Shown here: in pieces, positions 7,402 through 14,713 of the stretch
How the letters are laid out: the number at the start of each line of letters is the position of its first letter
Numbering within the stretch: position 1 is the first letter of the stretch
Assembly: GCA_016928915.1 (NCBI GenBank)
Contig: JAFGJT010000016.1
Span: forward strand, 1-41,725
Source of the DNA: Candidatus Peregrinibacteria bacterium
Lineage (GTDB): Bacteria; Patescibacteriota; Gracilibacteria; UBA1369; PNNO01
Reading direction: 5' to 3'
Length of the DNA stretch: 41,725 nucleotides
Notes under the pieces: generated by a model
What the model was told of the DNA's origin: nothing
The model's input: the letters and a program-made list of their open reading frames with translations, nothing else
Database searches by the model: none
Program-made: the position numbers and the translations under genes

Positions 7402-9309
7402 TTATGTTGTTTCTCGGTTTGTTTTTTTTGTATTTGATGCTATCGCCTGATTATCAGTAGATTTATTTTTTGGGCTTTTTAAATAATTTGCATAGAGAGT
7501 CTTGGGTTTAGCTTGGTCCGTATCTTTTGGCAACAGTGCTAGCGCGGAATCAATTCTCTTGTTAAGTTCCTTAATTGTTGTTCCCGGCTTGTCTGCCATT
7601 TTTTTTAATTCAATAAGCCGTTGCTTAAAATTTACGGCTATATTTGATGCCCTCTCGTACACTTCGCGTGTGCCGCCCAATGCTTTAATTATTGAGTCTT
7701 GCAGGATTTTTAAATTATCACGGTTTTCAAGCTTCTTAATATGAGCATCAAGCCTTTCCGATAATTGATTTCTAAATGTTTTAGCCTCATTTGTTTCTTG
7801 GGCGGGAAGTCTAATCTCAACACGTTCTAATGCTTCTCTTTCTGTTAATTTTTTCGGAGCTTTAAAGACCGTTGGCTTAGAATCACCTTTATCTTCGTAA
7901 GCTTTATAAAAACCTACATTCTCAGGTTTTTGAATATATATTGCAAGAGTCGGTTTACCTTGATCATCCTTTCCAAAATCAAGTCTAAAACTATTCCCCA
8001 TATTATCAATTAAAACATCGCTTTTAAAAGGAGGGACGAAACCAAAAAATGAACATAGGCTATTTGCTGTTTCATGAAGTGTAATATCATTAATGTTTTT
8101 TAACTGTCTGATTGCGGTTTCAAAATTATTTATGGCCTTTAAATTTTCTTTTTGGGTTTTTTCAGCTTCATCTTTTGCTTGTATGGATTTTTCAAACTCT
8201 TTATGAATTATATCTTTGCCGGCAAATTTTACCTTGTCATTTTTTTGCGGCCAGTAATCAACTGTTATTGTTCTTGATTTATAATTGTCTTTTTCCTCGC
8301 CTTGAACTACGGAAATGCGATAAAATAATTTACCTTTATATTTTGCGCAAGAAACCAGAGCGACTGTTGAGTGTTTTGCCCCGTCAATTTCAACCTCGCC
8401 TAAAATTTTTATAGGAGTTTTTGTGGGAGCTTTGATTGAATTTAAATAATTTATAAGATATGGGGAGTCTTTAATTTTAATATTATTGTTGTGCAGAAGA
8501 CTGAAATTTTCCAACAACTGCTGAGTTGCGGCTTCTTGTTGCTCTTTTGCCTCGGTTTGAGCAGGAGCCGGTTTTGCCTCTTTTTGAACTGAAGGTTCGT
8601 AGTTGATTTTTGTTTTTAAATCAGAGCGATTAATAAAATCAGTTGTCACCTCCCTGATACCACTTAAAGGGGCCCTGCTTACTACCATTGAGGACGACAT
8701 TTTAATCAAATCTTTATCTTTTACCTCATACATTTCCCATTTTCCTCCTTCAAAGGACAATTTAAACGTATAAGTATCTTTTTTATGTTTAAATATAATC
8801 CTGTCTCCCTTTCTTGTCACAGCTATATCTCCCACTCTTAAAGGAATATTGTCACTTTTAAGCAGCATAAAAATATCAACAAGATTTGCCATATTTTTAT
8901 ATTTAAAATCTTCTGCAGACTGTTCCAATATTGAACGCGCGATTGCAATTCTTTCTTTACCAACCGCAGCATCAAGCATTATATTGATTTTATCAAGCGC
9001 TCTCATGGCAGCATTACTTCTCATTGTGTCTTTTTTTGCTATAAAATCTGCCAATTTTTCATTAGTTTTTTGTAATCGCTCTTTTATTTGCTGCAGCTTG
9101 GGATTATTGCTTTTTTCAAGATGCTGCGCAAGAGTCCTTACTTTATCCTGAGTTCTTTGCATTTCCGTATCCAGTTTTGAACTGGGGTCTTTTGGTGTTT
9201 GTTCAGGCGCTTCCGGCTGACTTTCCGCTTCGCTCGGCGCTCCTTGCTGCCAAATAAGCCTGTTTTCTTTAGACAGTTGGAATTTGAAATTTTGTGACAT
9301 TTTTAACAT
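7402..9309 (-). CDS. Hypothetical protein, 635 aa
   Basis: I do not recognise this protein. It begins with a short basic segment and a Gln/Glu/Pro-rich stretch (residues ~20-45), then coiled-coil helices (~45-110). A mixed region follows with beta-rich patches (VGDIAVTRKGDRIIFKHKKDTYTF), then more coiled coil near 370-400 and 530-600. No signal peptide or membrane helix is obvious. An alternative start three codons in (9300, MSQNFKFQ) is equally possible. It has its own extended -10 promoter and is followed by a small coiled-coil gene. Confidence 0.75.
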   Translation of the reverse strand: MLKMSQNFKFQLSKENRLIWQQGAPSEAESQPEAPEQTPKDPSSKLDTEMQRTQDKVRTLAQHLEKSNNPKLQQIKERLQKTNEKLADFIAKKDTMRSNAAMRALDKINIMLDAAVGKERIAIARSILEQSAEDFKYKNMANLVDIFMLLKSDNIPLRVGDIAVTRKGDRIIFKHKKDTYTFKLSFEGGKWEMYEVKDKDLIKMSSSMVVSRAPLSGIREVTTDFINRSDLKTKINYEPSVQKEAKPAPAQTEAKEQQEAATQQLLENFSLLHNNNIKIKDSPYLINYLNSIKAPTKTPIKILGEVEIDGAKHSTVALVSCAKYKGKLFYRISVVQGEEKDNYKSRTITVDYWPQKNDKVKFAGKDIIHKEFEKSIQAKDEAEKTQKENLKAINNFETAIRQLKNINDITLHETANSLCSFFGFVPPFKSDVLIDNMGNSFRLDFGKDDQGKPTLAIYIQKPENVGFYKAYEDKGDSKPTVFKAPKKLTEREALERVEIRLPAQETNEAKTFRNQLSERLDAHIKKLENRDNLKILQDSIIKALGGTREVYERASNIAVNFKQRLIELKKMADKPGTTIKELNKRIDSALALLPKDTDQAKPKTLYANYLKSPKNKSTDNQAIASNTKKTNRETT

Positions 9310-9347
9310 ATTTTTTGTTTTTAAGTTTTATTTAAAATTATCAATTA

Positions 9348-9356
9348 ATTATACCA
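9348..9356 (-). promoter_or_regulatory. Extended -10 promoter TGGTATAAT for the 635-aa gene
   Basis: Minus-strand TGGTATAAT (9356-9348) gives a start near 9341, about 32-40 nt before the possible ATGs. The same nonamer occurs in front of three other genes in this window. Confidence 0.6.
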
Positions 9357-9383
9357 AAAAAATGGCTTTGAGTAAAGCGGGAG

Positions 9384-9402
9384 AAAACCATCGGATGGTT
9401 TT
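9384..9402. terminator. Hairpin terminator at the end of mscS
   Basis: AAAACCAT (9384-9391) and ATGGTTTT (9395-9402) form an 8-bp stem with a 3-nt loop. The A- and T-rich arms suit a bidirectional intrinsic terminator. The stem overlaps the mscS stop codon and separates mscS from the promoter of the next minus-strand gene. Confidence 0.6.
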
Positions 9403-10477
9403 ATTTTGTATTTTCCCGAGATAAATGGATTGTCTGTGTTGGGAATGCTATCCGGATGCCTTCTTTTGTGAACTCCTGTTTGATTTCAAGGTTTATGTTA
9501 TTGACGGTTTTGAGGTAGAAACTGTAGTCATCGGGATTTATTACGTAATAAGTGAATTCGAGCATAAGCGCATGGTCTCCGAATTGCGTAAAATTAACCC
9601 GGAAATCATCGGTTGTTTCTTTGTTCGCTTTAAGAGTATCCTTTATGATTTTCATGGCTTTTTTTACCTGTGTGGTTGATGTGTCGTAAACAAGCCCTAT
9701 TTTGCCGTCACATCTTCTGGATTTTCGTTTTGACAGGTTTTCTACAACCGATTTTGCAAGCTCGCTGTTTGGCACGGCTATCTGCGTTCCGAAATATGTT
9801 TCTATTCGTGTGGTTCTCATACCGATATCTGTAATTGTGCCTTCATAAGCTCCAAATTTTATTATGTCCCCGATTTTAAAAGGCTTATCGGCAATAATTG
9901 CGACCGAGCTGAAGAAATTACCCAATGTGTCCTGCGCGGCAAGGGCTATGGCCAAACCTCCAATGCCGAGACCTGTGATAATGGCTGTTATATCGTAATT
10001 AAATACCCGCAGAATTAGGCTTATACCTATAATCCAAATCGCAATATTAATTATTCTTGAAATCAGTTTGGTAAGCTGAACGTCAAAATGACCTTTATGT
10101 GCAAGATATTTTGCCAGATAGTTTTCGATAATTGAGTCAACAAGCATTGTGATCCCCTGAATTATCTTAAGTATCACTATAACCTGAATGATTTTTTCTA
10201 TGACTTCCCATATGTTTTGCGGCATTACCAAAGCTTCAAGCGCAAAGTAAATACCCGCAAGGATCAGCATAAACACAACAATCTTATTGAGAATTTCAAC
10301 TATTGTATCGTCGATTTTTGTTGCGGTTTTTTCAGCCAGTTTGCCAAAAATGTTTTTAATCAAGAAATGAAGGACTATCGAGCCGAAAACAAAAAGTAAA
10401 AATATGCCGGCCGCAACAAGATAATTTTGTATGGTGTTGCCGAAGTATTCATATTGTAAAAAATCAAATGGTCCCAT
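9401..10477 (-). CDS. mscS: MscS-family mechanosensitive channel
   Basis: The 358-aa membrane protein is expected to open under membrane tension and release solutes in hypo-osmotic shock. Hydrophobic segments lie at ~18-40, ~65-85, ~95-115 and ~140-165. The Gly/Ala-rich pore helix (GLGIGGLAIALAAQDTLGNF) follows, then the beta domain (FKIGDIIKFGAYEGTITDIGMRTT) and the cytoplasmic alpha/beta domain. It is longer than E. coli MscS, with extra N-terminal helices as in YnaI-like members. Its stop codon lies in a terminator-like hairpin. c-di-AMP also serves osmotic control in other bacteria, but no direct link is seen here. Confidence 0.93.
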   Translation of the reverse strand: MGPFDFLQYEYFGNTIQNYLVAAGIFLLFVFGSIVLHFLIKNIFGKLAEKTATKIDDTIVEILNKIVVFMLILAGIYFALEALVMPQNIWEVIEKIIQVIVILKIIQGITMLVDSIIENYLAKYLAHKGHFDVQLTKLISRIINIAIWIIGISLILRVFNYDITAIITGLGIGGLAIALAAQDTLGNFFSSVAIIADKPFKIGDIIKFGAYEGTITDIGMRTTRIETYFGTQIAVPNSELAKSVVENLSKRKSRRCDGKIGLVYDTSTTQVKKAMKIIKDTLKANKETTDDFRVNFTQFGDHALMLEFTYYVINPDDYSFYLKTVNNINLEIKQEFTKEGIRIAFPTQTIHLSRENTK

Positions 10478-10548
10478 ATGCAGATAAATTAAAATTAGGT
10501 AGTATTGCAGTTGCCATTACAGGTTAAGTTATTTTTAAAAATTTGTCT

Positions 10549-11253
10549 ATGTTATGCGCGCCAATAAAAAAACGCGATCTAAAAGAGGTTTTACGCATGA
10601 TAAAATCGGTTCCTGATGAATTTGATTTAATTGAAATCTGGATTGATGAAATAAAAGCTATAAAAGCGGATTATAAAAAAATTGTTGAAGAAATTTGTCG
10701 AACTTCAAAAAAAATGCTTCTTTTTAAATTTACAAAAAACCCCGGGTGTGCCCGGAATGCGCAGGCAAATTGGTATTTTGCGTTATTAAAAATTTGCACC
10801 TCAGCGTTGTTTGCGGAAAAAATAAAATATTTTGATTTTGCATTTGATGAAGAGGGAAATTATAGTTTAATAAAGGAAATCTTAACAAACAGGACAAACG
10901 GGCGAAAATTAATTTTTTCATATCACAACGACTCGTTTACGCCTTTATACAGCGATCTTCTTGAAATTGTACAAAAAATGAAACAAAAAGGCGCCGATAT
11001 TATTAAAATCGTTACCAAAGCAGTTAAAATTGAGGATAATCTTGTGCCGCTAAAGTTATTGGCAAACGCGGCGGTAATAGGGGTGATGGCGATTGCTTTT
11101 TGCAGCGGCGATAAAGGCAGAATGAGCCGAATGTGGGCGGGCGAGTTTGGATCATACATGGATTATGTGTTGCCCTCGGAAAAATTTAGAACAGCAGAAG
11201 GGCAGATATTATGGGATGAATGGAGGAAAGTAAATGTTTCCCTTTCAGCTTGA
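10549..11253 (+). CDS. Type I 3-dehydroquinate dehydratase-like protein
   Basis: The 234-aa protein resembles AroD, a TIM barrel that dehydrates 3-dehydroquinate through a Schiff base. Retained are the general-base His (SYHN, H126), the Schiff-base Lys (IIKIV, K153), and the late Arg/Ser/Gln positions (MSRMW R194, GS S202, GQI Q219). Residues that bind substrate early in the barrel look changed: the usual E-x-R-x-D is E-I-W-I-D (W31), and the later R/E-GG segment is TKNPG. No other shikimate gene is in the window. The ATG at 10549 is preferred to an upstream TTG at 10543. It is either a divergent dehydroquinase or a barrel with a new substrate. Confidence 0.75.
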   Translation: MLCAPIKKRDLKEVLRMIKSVPDEFDLIEIWIDEIKAIKADYKKIVEEICRTSKKMLLFKFTKNPGCARNAQANWYFALLKICTSALFAEKIKYFDFAFDEEGNYSLIKEILTNRTNGRKLIFSYHNDSFTPLYSDLLEIVQKMKQKGADIIKIVTKAVKIEDNLVPLKLLANAAVIGVMAIAFCSGDKGRMSRMWAGEFGSYMDYVLPSEKFRTAEGQILWDEWRKVNVSLSA

Positions 11254-11657
11254 CGCGATTGCATGATTCGAGGAAAGCGGCTGTTTTTTTAGCTTGAAGT
11301 GGTTTTTCAGTTTTGTAACTTTTGCGAATTTAAAAGTCTGAAGAAAGTATAGGTTTAGTATAGTTTTTTTCAGCTTGACGAATTTTTTGATTTTTAGAAA
11401 TTTATCGAATTTATGAGATTTGAGATGATTTATGTACGAAGGTTGAAAATTTTACCGATTAACATTGAAGGGGTGTAAATCCGGAGAGATTTTTGACGTT
11501 AAAACGGATAAAAATTTGGGATCCTGAACGGGTGCAGTTTTTGAATATTGTATAATGCTGTATTTTGGCTATTTTAAGCCACTTATCGTTTGAAATCAAG
11601 TACAGTTTCGTGATAGGATTTTGACGTAAAAGACAATATAATTTAACCCTAAGAAAT
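11254..11657. other. 404-bp gene-free stretch upstream of the HNH gene
   Basis: No coding frame is evident. TTGACG occurs four times at nearly even spacing (11250, 11375, 11493, 11621; steps of 125, 118 and 128 bp). A 13-mer TTTCAGCTTGACG is at 11243 and 11368, and TTTTGACGT is at 11491 and 11619. TATAAT is present at 11551 and 11637, but neither has a good -35 at normal spacing. Confidence 0.6.
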
Positions 11658-12761
11658 ATGTATAATTTTAAAATTGATTTTGCAAAACTAACTGATAAAG
11701 ATCTTTATAAATACTGTAAAGAAACGGGACTAAACGCGCGAATCTGGAACCGCCGTTTTATCGCGACCATTCCCGAGGTAGCAAGACGTCGCTTATATAA
11801 GAAATATGGCTATTGTTCTATACATGAATTTGCCGCAAAATTGGCCGGAGTGAGCCATAATAATGTTGATGGGGTTTTGCGTGTTGATGAAAAACTTAAA
11901 GATATGCCAAAAATTAAATCTTTAATTTCAGAGAAGGGTTTGAATAAGGTTAGATTGGTTTCAAATATCGTAAAGCCGGAAACAGAAAATTTTTGGGCGG
12001 AAAAGATTAAGGCAATGACATTTTCATCATTGAGGATTTTTATAAATGAAAAATTTCGTTTTAAAACGGAAGATATAAAAAATGATAAAAAACCGCTGGA
12101 GCAAGGCCAGATCGGCATGTTTGATTTGAAGAATTTTAAATCACAAAATAGAAACGAGTCAAACGGCAAAATTGTTGAAATTTCCGAAACCAGAGGCGGC
12201 GCTATACCCAAAAAAACATTTACCATCCAGATTGACAATGAGACGGAATTCGAGCTTCGGAAATTCAAACTGAAGCTTGAAAAAGAGAAAAAAGAGCCTG
12301 TGGACTGGAATACCGCATTAAAAGAGCTGGTAAAACGCGCTACAACAAAAAGAACTGCGGGAAGCTCTGTTTGTCAAACCAAACCAGTCACACAAAAGGG
12401 TTCACGGGCAACAGTTAAACGAAGCTATGTTGCATCTGTCGTAGCTGCTTCACAGTGCACCGGAAACAGGTTGACCCATTCCAAAATCACGCCGATAGTT
12501 ACACGCTATATACCTTCTAAAATCAAACGCCACCTTGAACAAAAATACAATGGCTGCTGCGCATATACCGGCTGCAATAAGCCGTATGAACACATTCATC
12601 ATCCGGCAAGATTTTCTGAAAGGCCAAACCATGAAAACCTGATGCCGCTATGCAAAGAACATCATGACTTTATTCATCAGTCATCAAAAAATTCAACCCG
12701 GCATTGGGCAGACAGTGAATTCAACAGATTTAAAGCAGAACAGTTTGCCGCAAGCGGCTGA
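11658..12761 (+). CDS. HNH endonuclease
   Basis: The C-terminal ~60 residues form an HNH nuclease domain with a zinc-knuckle-like CCAYTGC, then HIHHPARF, and LMPLCKEHHDFIH. This should cut DNA using a histidine-metal centre. The N-terminal ~130 residues are helical and resemble the DUF222/13E12-type region often fused to HNH domains (LAGVSHNNVDGVLRVDEKL...). A charged helical linker (~190-235) and a Ser/Thr/basic segment lie between. The gene is alone, follows a 404-bp repeat-bearing stretch, and has no restriction-modification or integrase partner nearby. It may be a selfish or defence nuclease; its target is unknown. Confidence 0.85.
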   Translation: MYNFKIDFAKLTDKDLYKYCKETGLNARIWNRRFIATIPEVARRRLYKKYGYCSIHEFAAKLAGVSHNNVDGVLRVDEKLKDMPKIKSLISEKGLNKVRLVSNIVKPETENFWAEKIKAMTFSSLRIFINEKFRFKTEDIKNDKKPLEQGQIGMFDLKNFKSQNRNESNGKIVEISETRGGAIPKKTFTIQIDNETEFELRKFKLKLEKEKKEPVDWNTALKELVKRATTKRTAGSSVCQTKPVTQKGSRATVKRSYVASVVAASQCTGNRLTHSKITPIVTRYIPSKIKRHLEQKYNGCCAYTGCNKPYEHIHHPARFSERPNHENLMPLCKEHHDFIHQSSKNSTRHWADSEFNRFKAEQFAASG

Positions 12762-12776
12762 TTGACTGCTGATAGT

Positions 12777-12805
12777 TTGACATTTTTTTTTTTGCAACCT
12801 ATGCT
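12777..12805 (+). promoter_or_regulatory. ychF promoter
   Basis: TTGACA (12777-12782), 17-bp spacer, TATGCT (12800-12805). The spacer contains an 11-T run. The start near 12812 gives a ~60-nt leader with two hairpins. Confidence 0.65.
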
Positions 12806-12819
12806 TATTTAGAATTTTT

Positions 12820-12857
12820 TGCCAACCAACTTTGGCATGTCCTTGGTCGGACCGACC
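12820..12857 (+). promoter_or_regulatory. Two short hairpins in the ychF leader
   Basis: TGCCAA (12820-12825) pairs with TTGGCA (12832-12837) around 6 nt. GGTCG (12845-12849) pairs with CGACC (12853-12857) around GAC. Both lie between the promoter and the ATG at 12873. They could act in translation control or transcript stability; I do not recognise a riboswitch class. Confidence 0.4.
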
Positions 12858-12872
12858 TCTAACACGTACTTT

Positions 12873-13964
12873 ATGTCGCTAAAAATTGGAATTGTAGGTC
12901 TTCCGAATGTTGGAAAATCAACATTGTTTAATGCTTTAACACGCACTAAAGCGGCGCAGGCGGCCAACTATCCGTTCTGTACAATAGATCCGAATGTCGG
13001 AGTGGTTGAAGTTCCCGATGAAAGGCTTAAAAAACTTGCCGATACGGTTAAAACCGAAAAAATCATACCTGCTGTGATTGAATTTGTTGATATAGCGGGG
13101 CTGGTTAAAGGCGCCAGCGAGGGGGAGGGGCTGGGAAATCAGTTTCTTGCTCATATAAGAGAATGTAATGCGATTGCGCAGGTTATACGTGTTTTTCAGG
13201 ATCCGGATGTTGTTCATGTTTACGGCGAGGTGCATCCGCAGAAAGACCGGGAAATCTTGGAAGCCGAACTCATACTTGCCGATCTTCAGACACTTGATAA
13301 ACGCCTTCATAAAGCTGAAAGCGATGCCAAATCAGGTGATGCGAAAAAAAGGGCATATGCTGATTTGTTAAAAAAAATCGAGGCGTATTTTCATGAAGGG
13401 AAAATGGCAATCCACATGGATTTAACTGACAAAGAAAAAGAAGAAATTCTTGATCTTCATTTGCTGACTTTAAAACCGATTTTATATATTGCGAATGTTC
13501 ATGAAAATGAAATCGGCAAAATCAATATGGAAGACCTTAAAAAAAGGCTGGATGTTCCGCCCGAAGCGGCATTAATACCGATTTCCGCAAAAGTTGAAGA
13601 AGAACTGGGGGGATTTTCCGAAACTGAAGCCCGTGAATTTCTTGAAACACTCGGTCTTAAAGAAACCGGTTTAAATCAACTTATAAAAGCCGCTTATAAA
13701 ACTTTAAATTTAATTACATATTTTACAGCCGGACCAAAAGAAGTCCGCGCATGGACAATAAACAAAGGGGATCCCGCGCCAAAAGCAGCGGGCGTGATCC
13801 ATACCGATTTTGAAAATGGTTTTATAAGGGCCGAAGTAATTAATTGGAATGATCTTGTTGAGTGCGGAGGCGAGGCGGGTGTTAAAGAAAAAGGCTTAAT
13901 GAGGCTTGAAGGAAAAGAATATATAGTGCAGGATGGAGATGTTATGCATTTTAGGTTTGCATAA
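12873..13964 (+). CDS. ychF: Redox-responsive ATPase/GTPase YchF (OLA1 family)
   Basis: The 363-aa protein is a complete YchF: G1 GLPNVGKST, a G3 region [21 protein letters not shown], the coiled-coil insertion, and the C-terminal TGS domain. YchF binds ATP rather than GTP and interacts with ribosomes. The start at 12873 ([16 protein letters not shown]) matches the family. A longer TTG start at 12819 would add 18 residues encoded by the structured leader and is unlikely. The HisA-like gene follows after 26 bp containing a palindrome. Confidence 0.95.
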   Translation: MSLKIGIVGLPNVGKSTLFNALTRTKAAQAANYPFCTIDPNVGVVEVPDERLKKLADTVKTEKIIPAVIEFVDIAGLVKGASEGEGLGNQFLAHIRECNAIAQVIRVFQDPDVVHVYGEVHPQKDREILEAELILADLQTLDKRLHKAESDAKSGDAKKRAYADLLKKIEAYFHEGKMAIHMDLTDKEKEEILDLHLLTLKPILYIANVHENEIGKINMEDLKKRLDVPPEAALIPISAKVEEELGGFSETEAREFLETLGLKETGLNQLIKAAYKTLNLITYFTAGPKEVRAWTINKGDPAPKAAGVIHTDFENGFIRAEVINWNDLVECGGEAGVKEKGLMRLEGKEYIVQDGDVMHFRFA

Positions 13965-13971
13965 ATAACCG

Positions 13972-13983
13972 CCCGCTAGCGGG
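13972..13983. promoter_or_regulatory. 12-bp perfect palindrome
   Basis: CCCGCTAGCGGG lies 8 nt before the ATG of the HisA-like gene. As RNA it would be a 4-bp stem with a 4-nt loop, too weak for a terminator and lacking a T-run. It may be an operator or may limit initiation. Confidence 0.4.
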
Positions 13984-13990
13984 AAAAATA

Positions 13991-14713
13991 ATGCTTATAA
14001 TTCCCACAATTTACATCTGGAACCAACAAAGCGTTTCGGTATACAAGGGCGATATAAATCAAATTGACCGGTACCGCAGGACGCCTTTTGAATTTGCCGG
14101 GTATTTTATAAACAGGGGAGCAAGACATCTTTATCTTGTTGATTTGAACGCGTCCAGATTCCCGGACCCTGAGCACCCTGAGCATAATGTTAATAAAGAA
14201 ATAATTAGTATTATGAAAAAAGAAATAGATCCCGCAACAGAATTAATCCTGGGAGGGGGCTTAAGAAGTGAGCAAGAAATTAAAATGCTGTTTGAAACCG
14301 GAATAGATAAAGTCGTTTTGGGTGTTGCCGCCGAGGAAATATATTCAAAATCCGTAAAAACATATGGTGAAGAAAAAATAATTGTAGGTGTTCAGGCAAA
14401 GGGCGATGAGGTAATTACAGATAAAAAACTTGATTTCCCTTTAAGGGTGATAGATTTTGCCGAAAAACTGCCGTTAAGCGGAATAACGCAAATTCTTTAC
14501 AAGGATGTATTTAAAGAGGGCACGCAGATAAATCCCAATTATGACGAAGTTGACAGAATTTTGCATATGACTGACCTGAAAGTATATGTATCTGGCGGCA
14601 TAAGCAAAATAAAACACCTTGAACTTTTAAAAAAACTTGGGGTGTACGCAGCTGTAATAGGCAAGGCGTTTTATGAACACGAGCTTGATATTGAAGAATG
14701 TTTAAGAGTCTGA
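13991..14713 (+). CDS. HisA/HisF-like TIM barrel lacking catalytic aspartates
   Basis: The 240-aa protein keeps the HisA layout: MLIIP at the first strand, LVDLN near 50, the first phosphate-binding segment GGGLRSEQEI (88-97), and the second, VSGGISK...VIGKAFYE, near the C-terminus. The two catalytic Asp of HisA are replaced: Y8 (HisA reads PAID) and Q135 (HisA reads a D in the equivalent strand). It should therefore not isomerise ProFAR. No histidine gene is nearby. It probably binds a phosphorylated ligand. Its end overlaps the convergent rel stop by 12 bp. Confidence 0.8.
   Translation: MLIIPTIYIWNQQSVSVYKGDINQIDRYRRTPFEFAGYFINRGARHLYLVDLNASRFPDPEHPEHNVNKEIISIMKKEIDPATELILGGGLRSEQEIKMLFETGIDKVVLGVAAEEIYSKSVKTYGEEKIIVGVQAKGDEVITDKKLDFPLRVIDFAEKLPLSGITQILYKDVFKEGTQINPNYDEVDRILHMTDLKVYVSGGISKIKHLELLKKLGVYAAVIGKAFYEHELDIEECLRV

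Noticed and set aside
12819-12872. Longer ychF start at TTG with 18 extra residues
   Set aside because: The YchF family starts [16 protein letters not shown], and the extra stretch is the hairpin-containing leader after a good promoter.
13991-14713. Functional HisA (ProFAR isomerase)
   Set aside because: Both catalytic Asp positions are changed (Y8, Q135) and no his genes are nearby.
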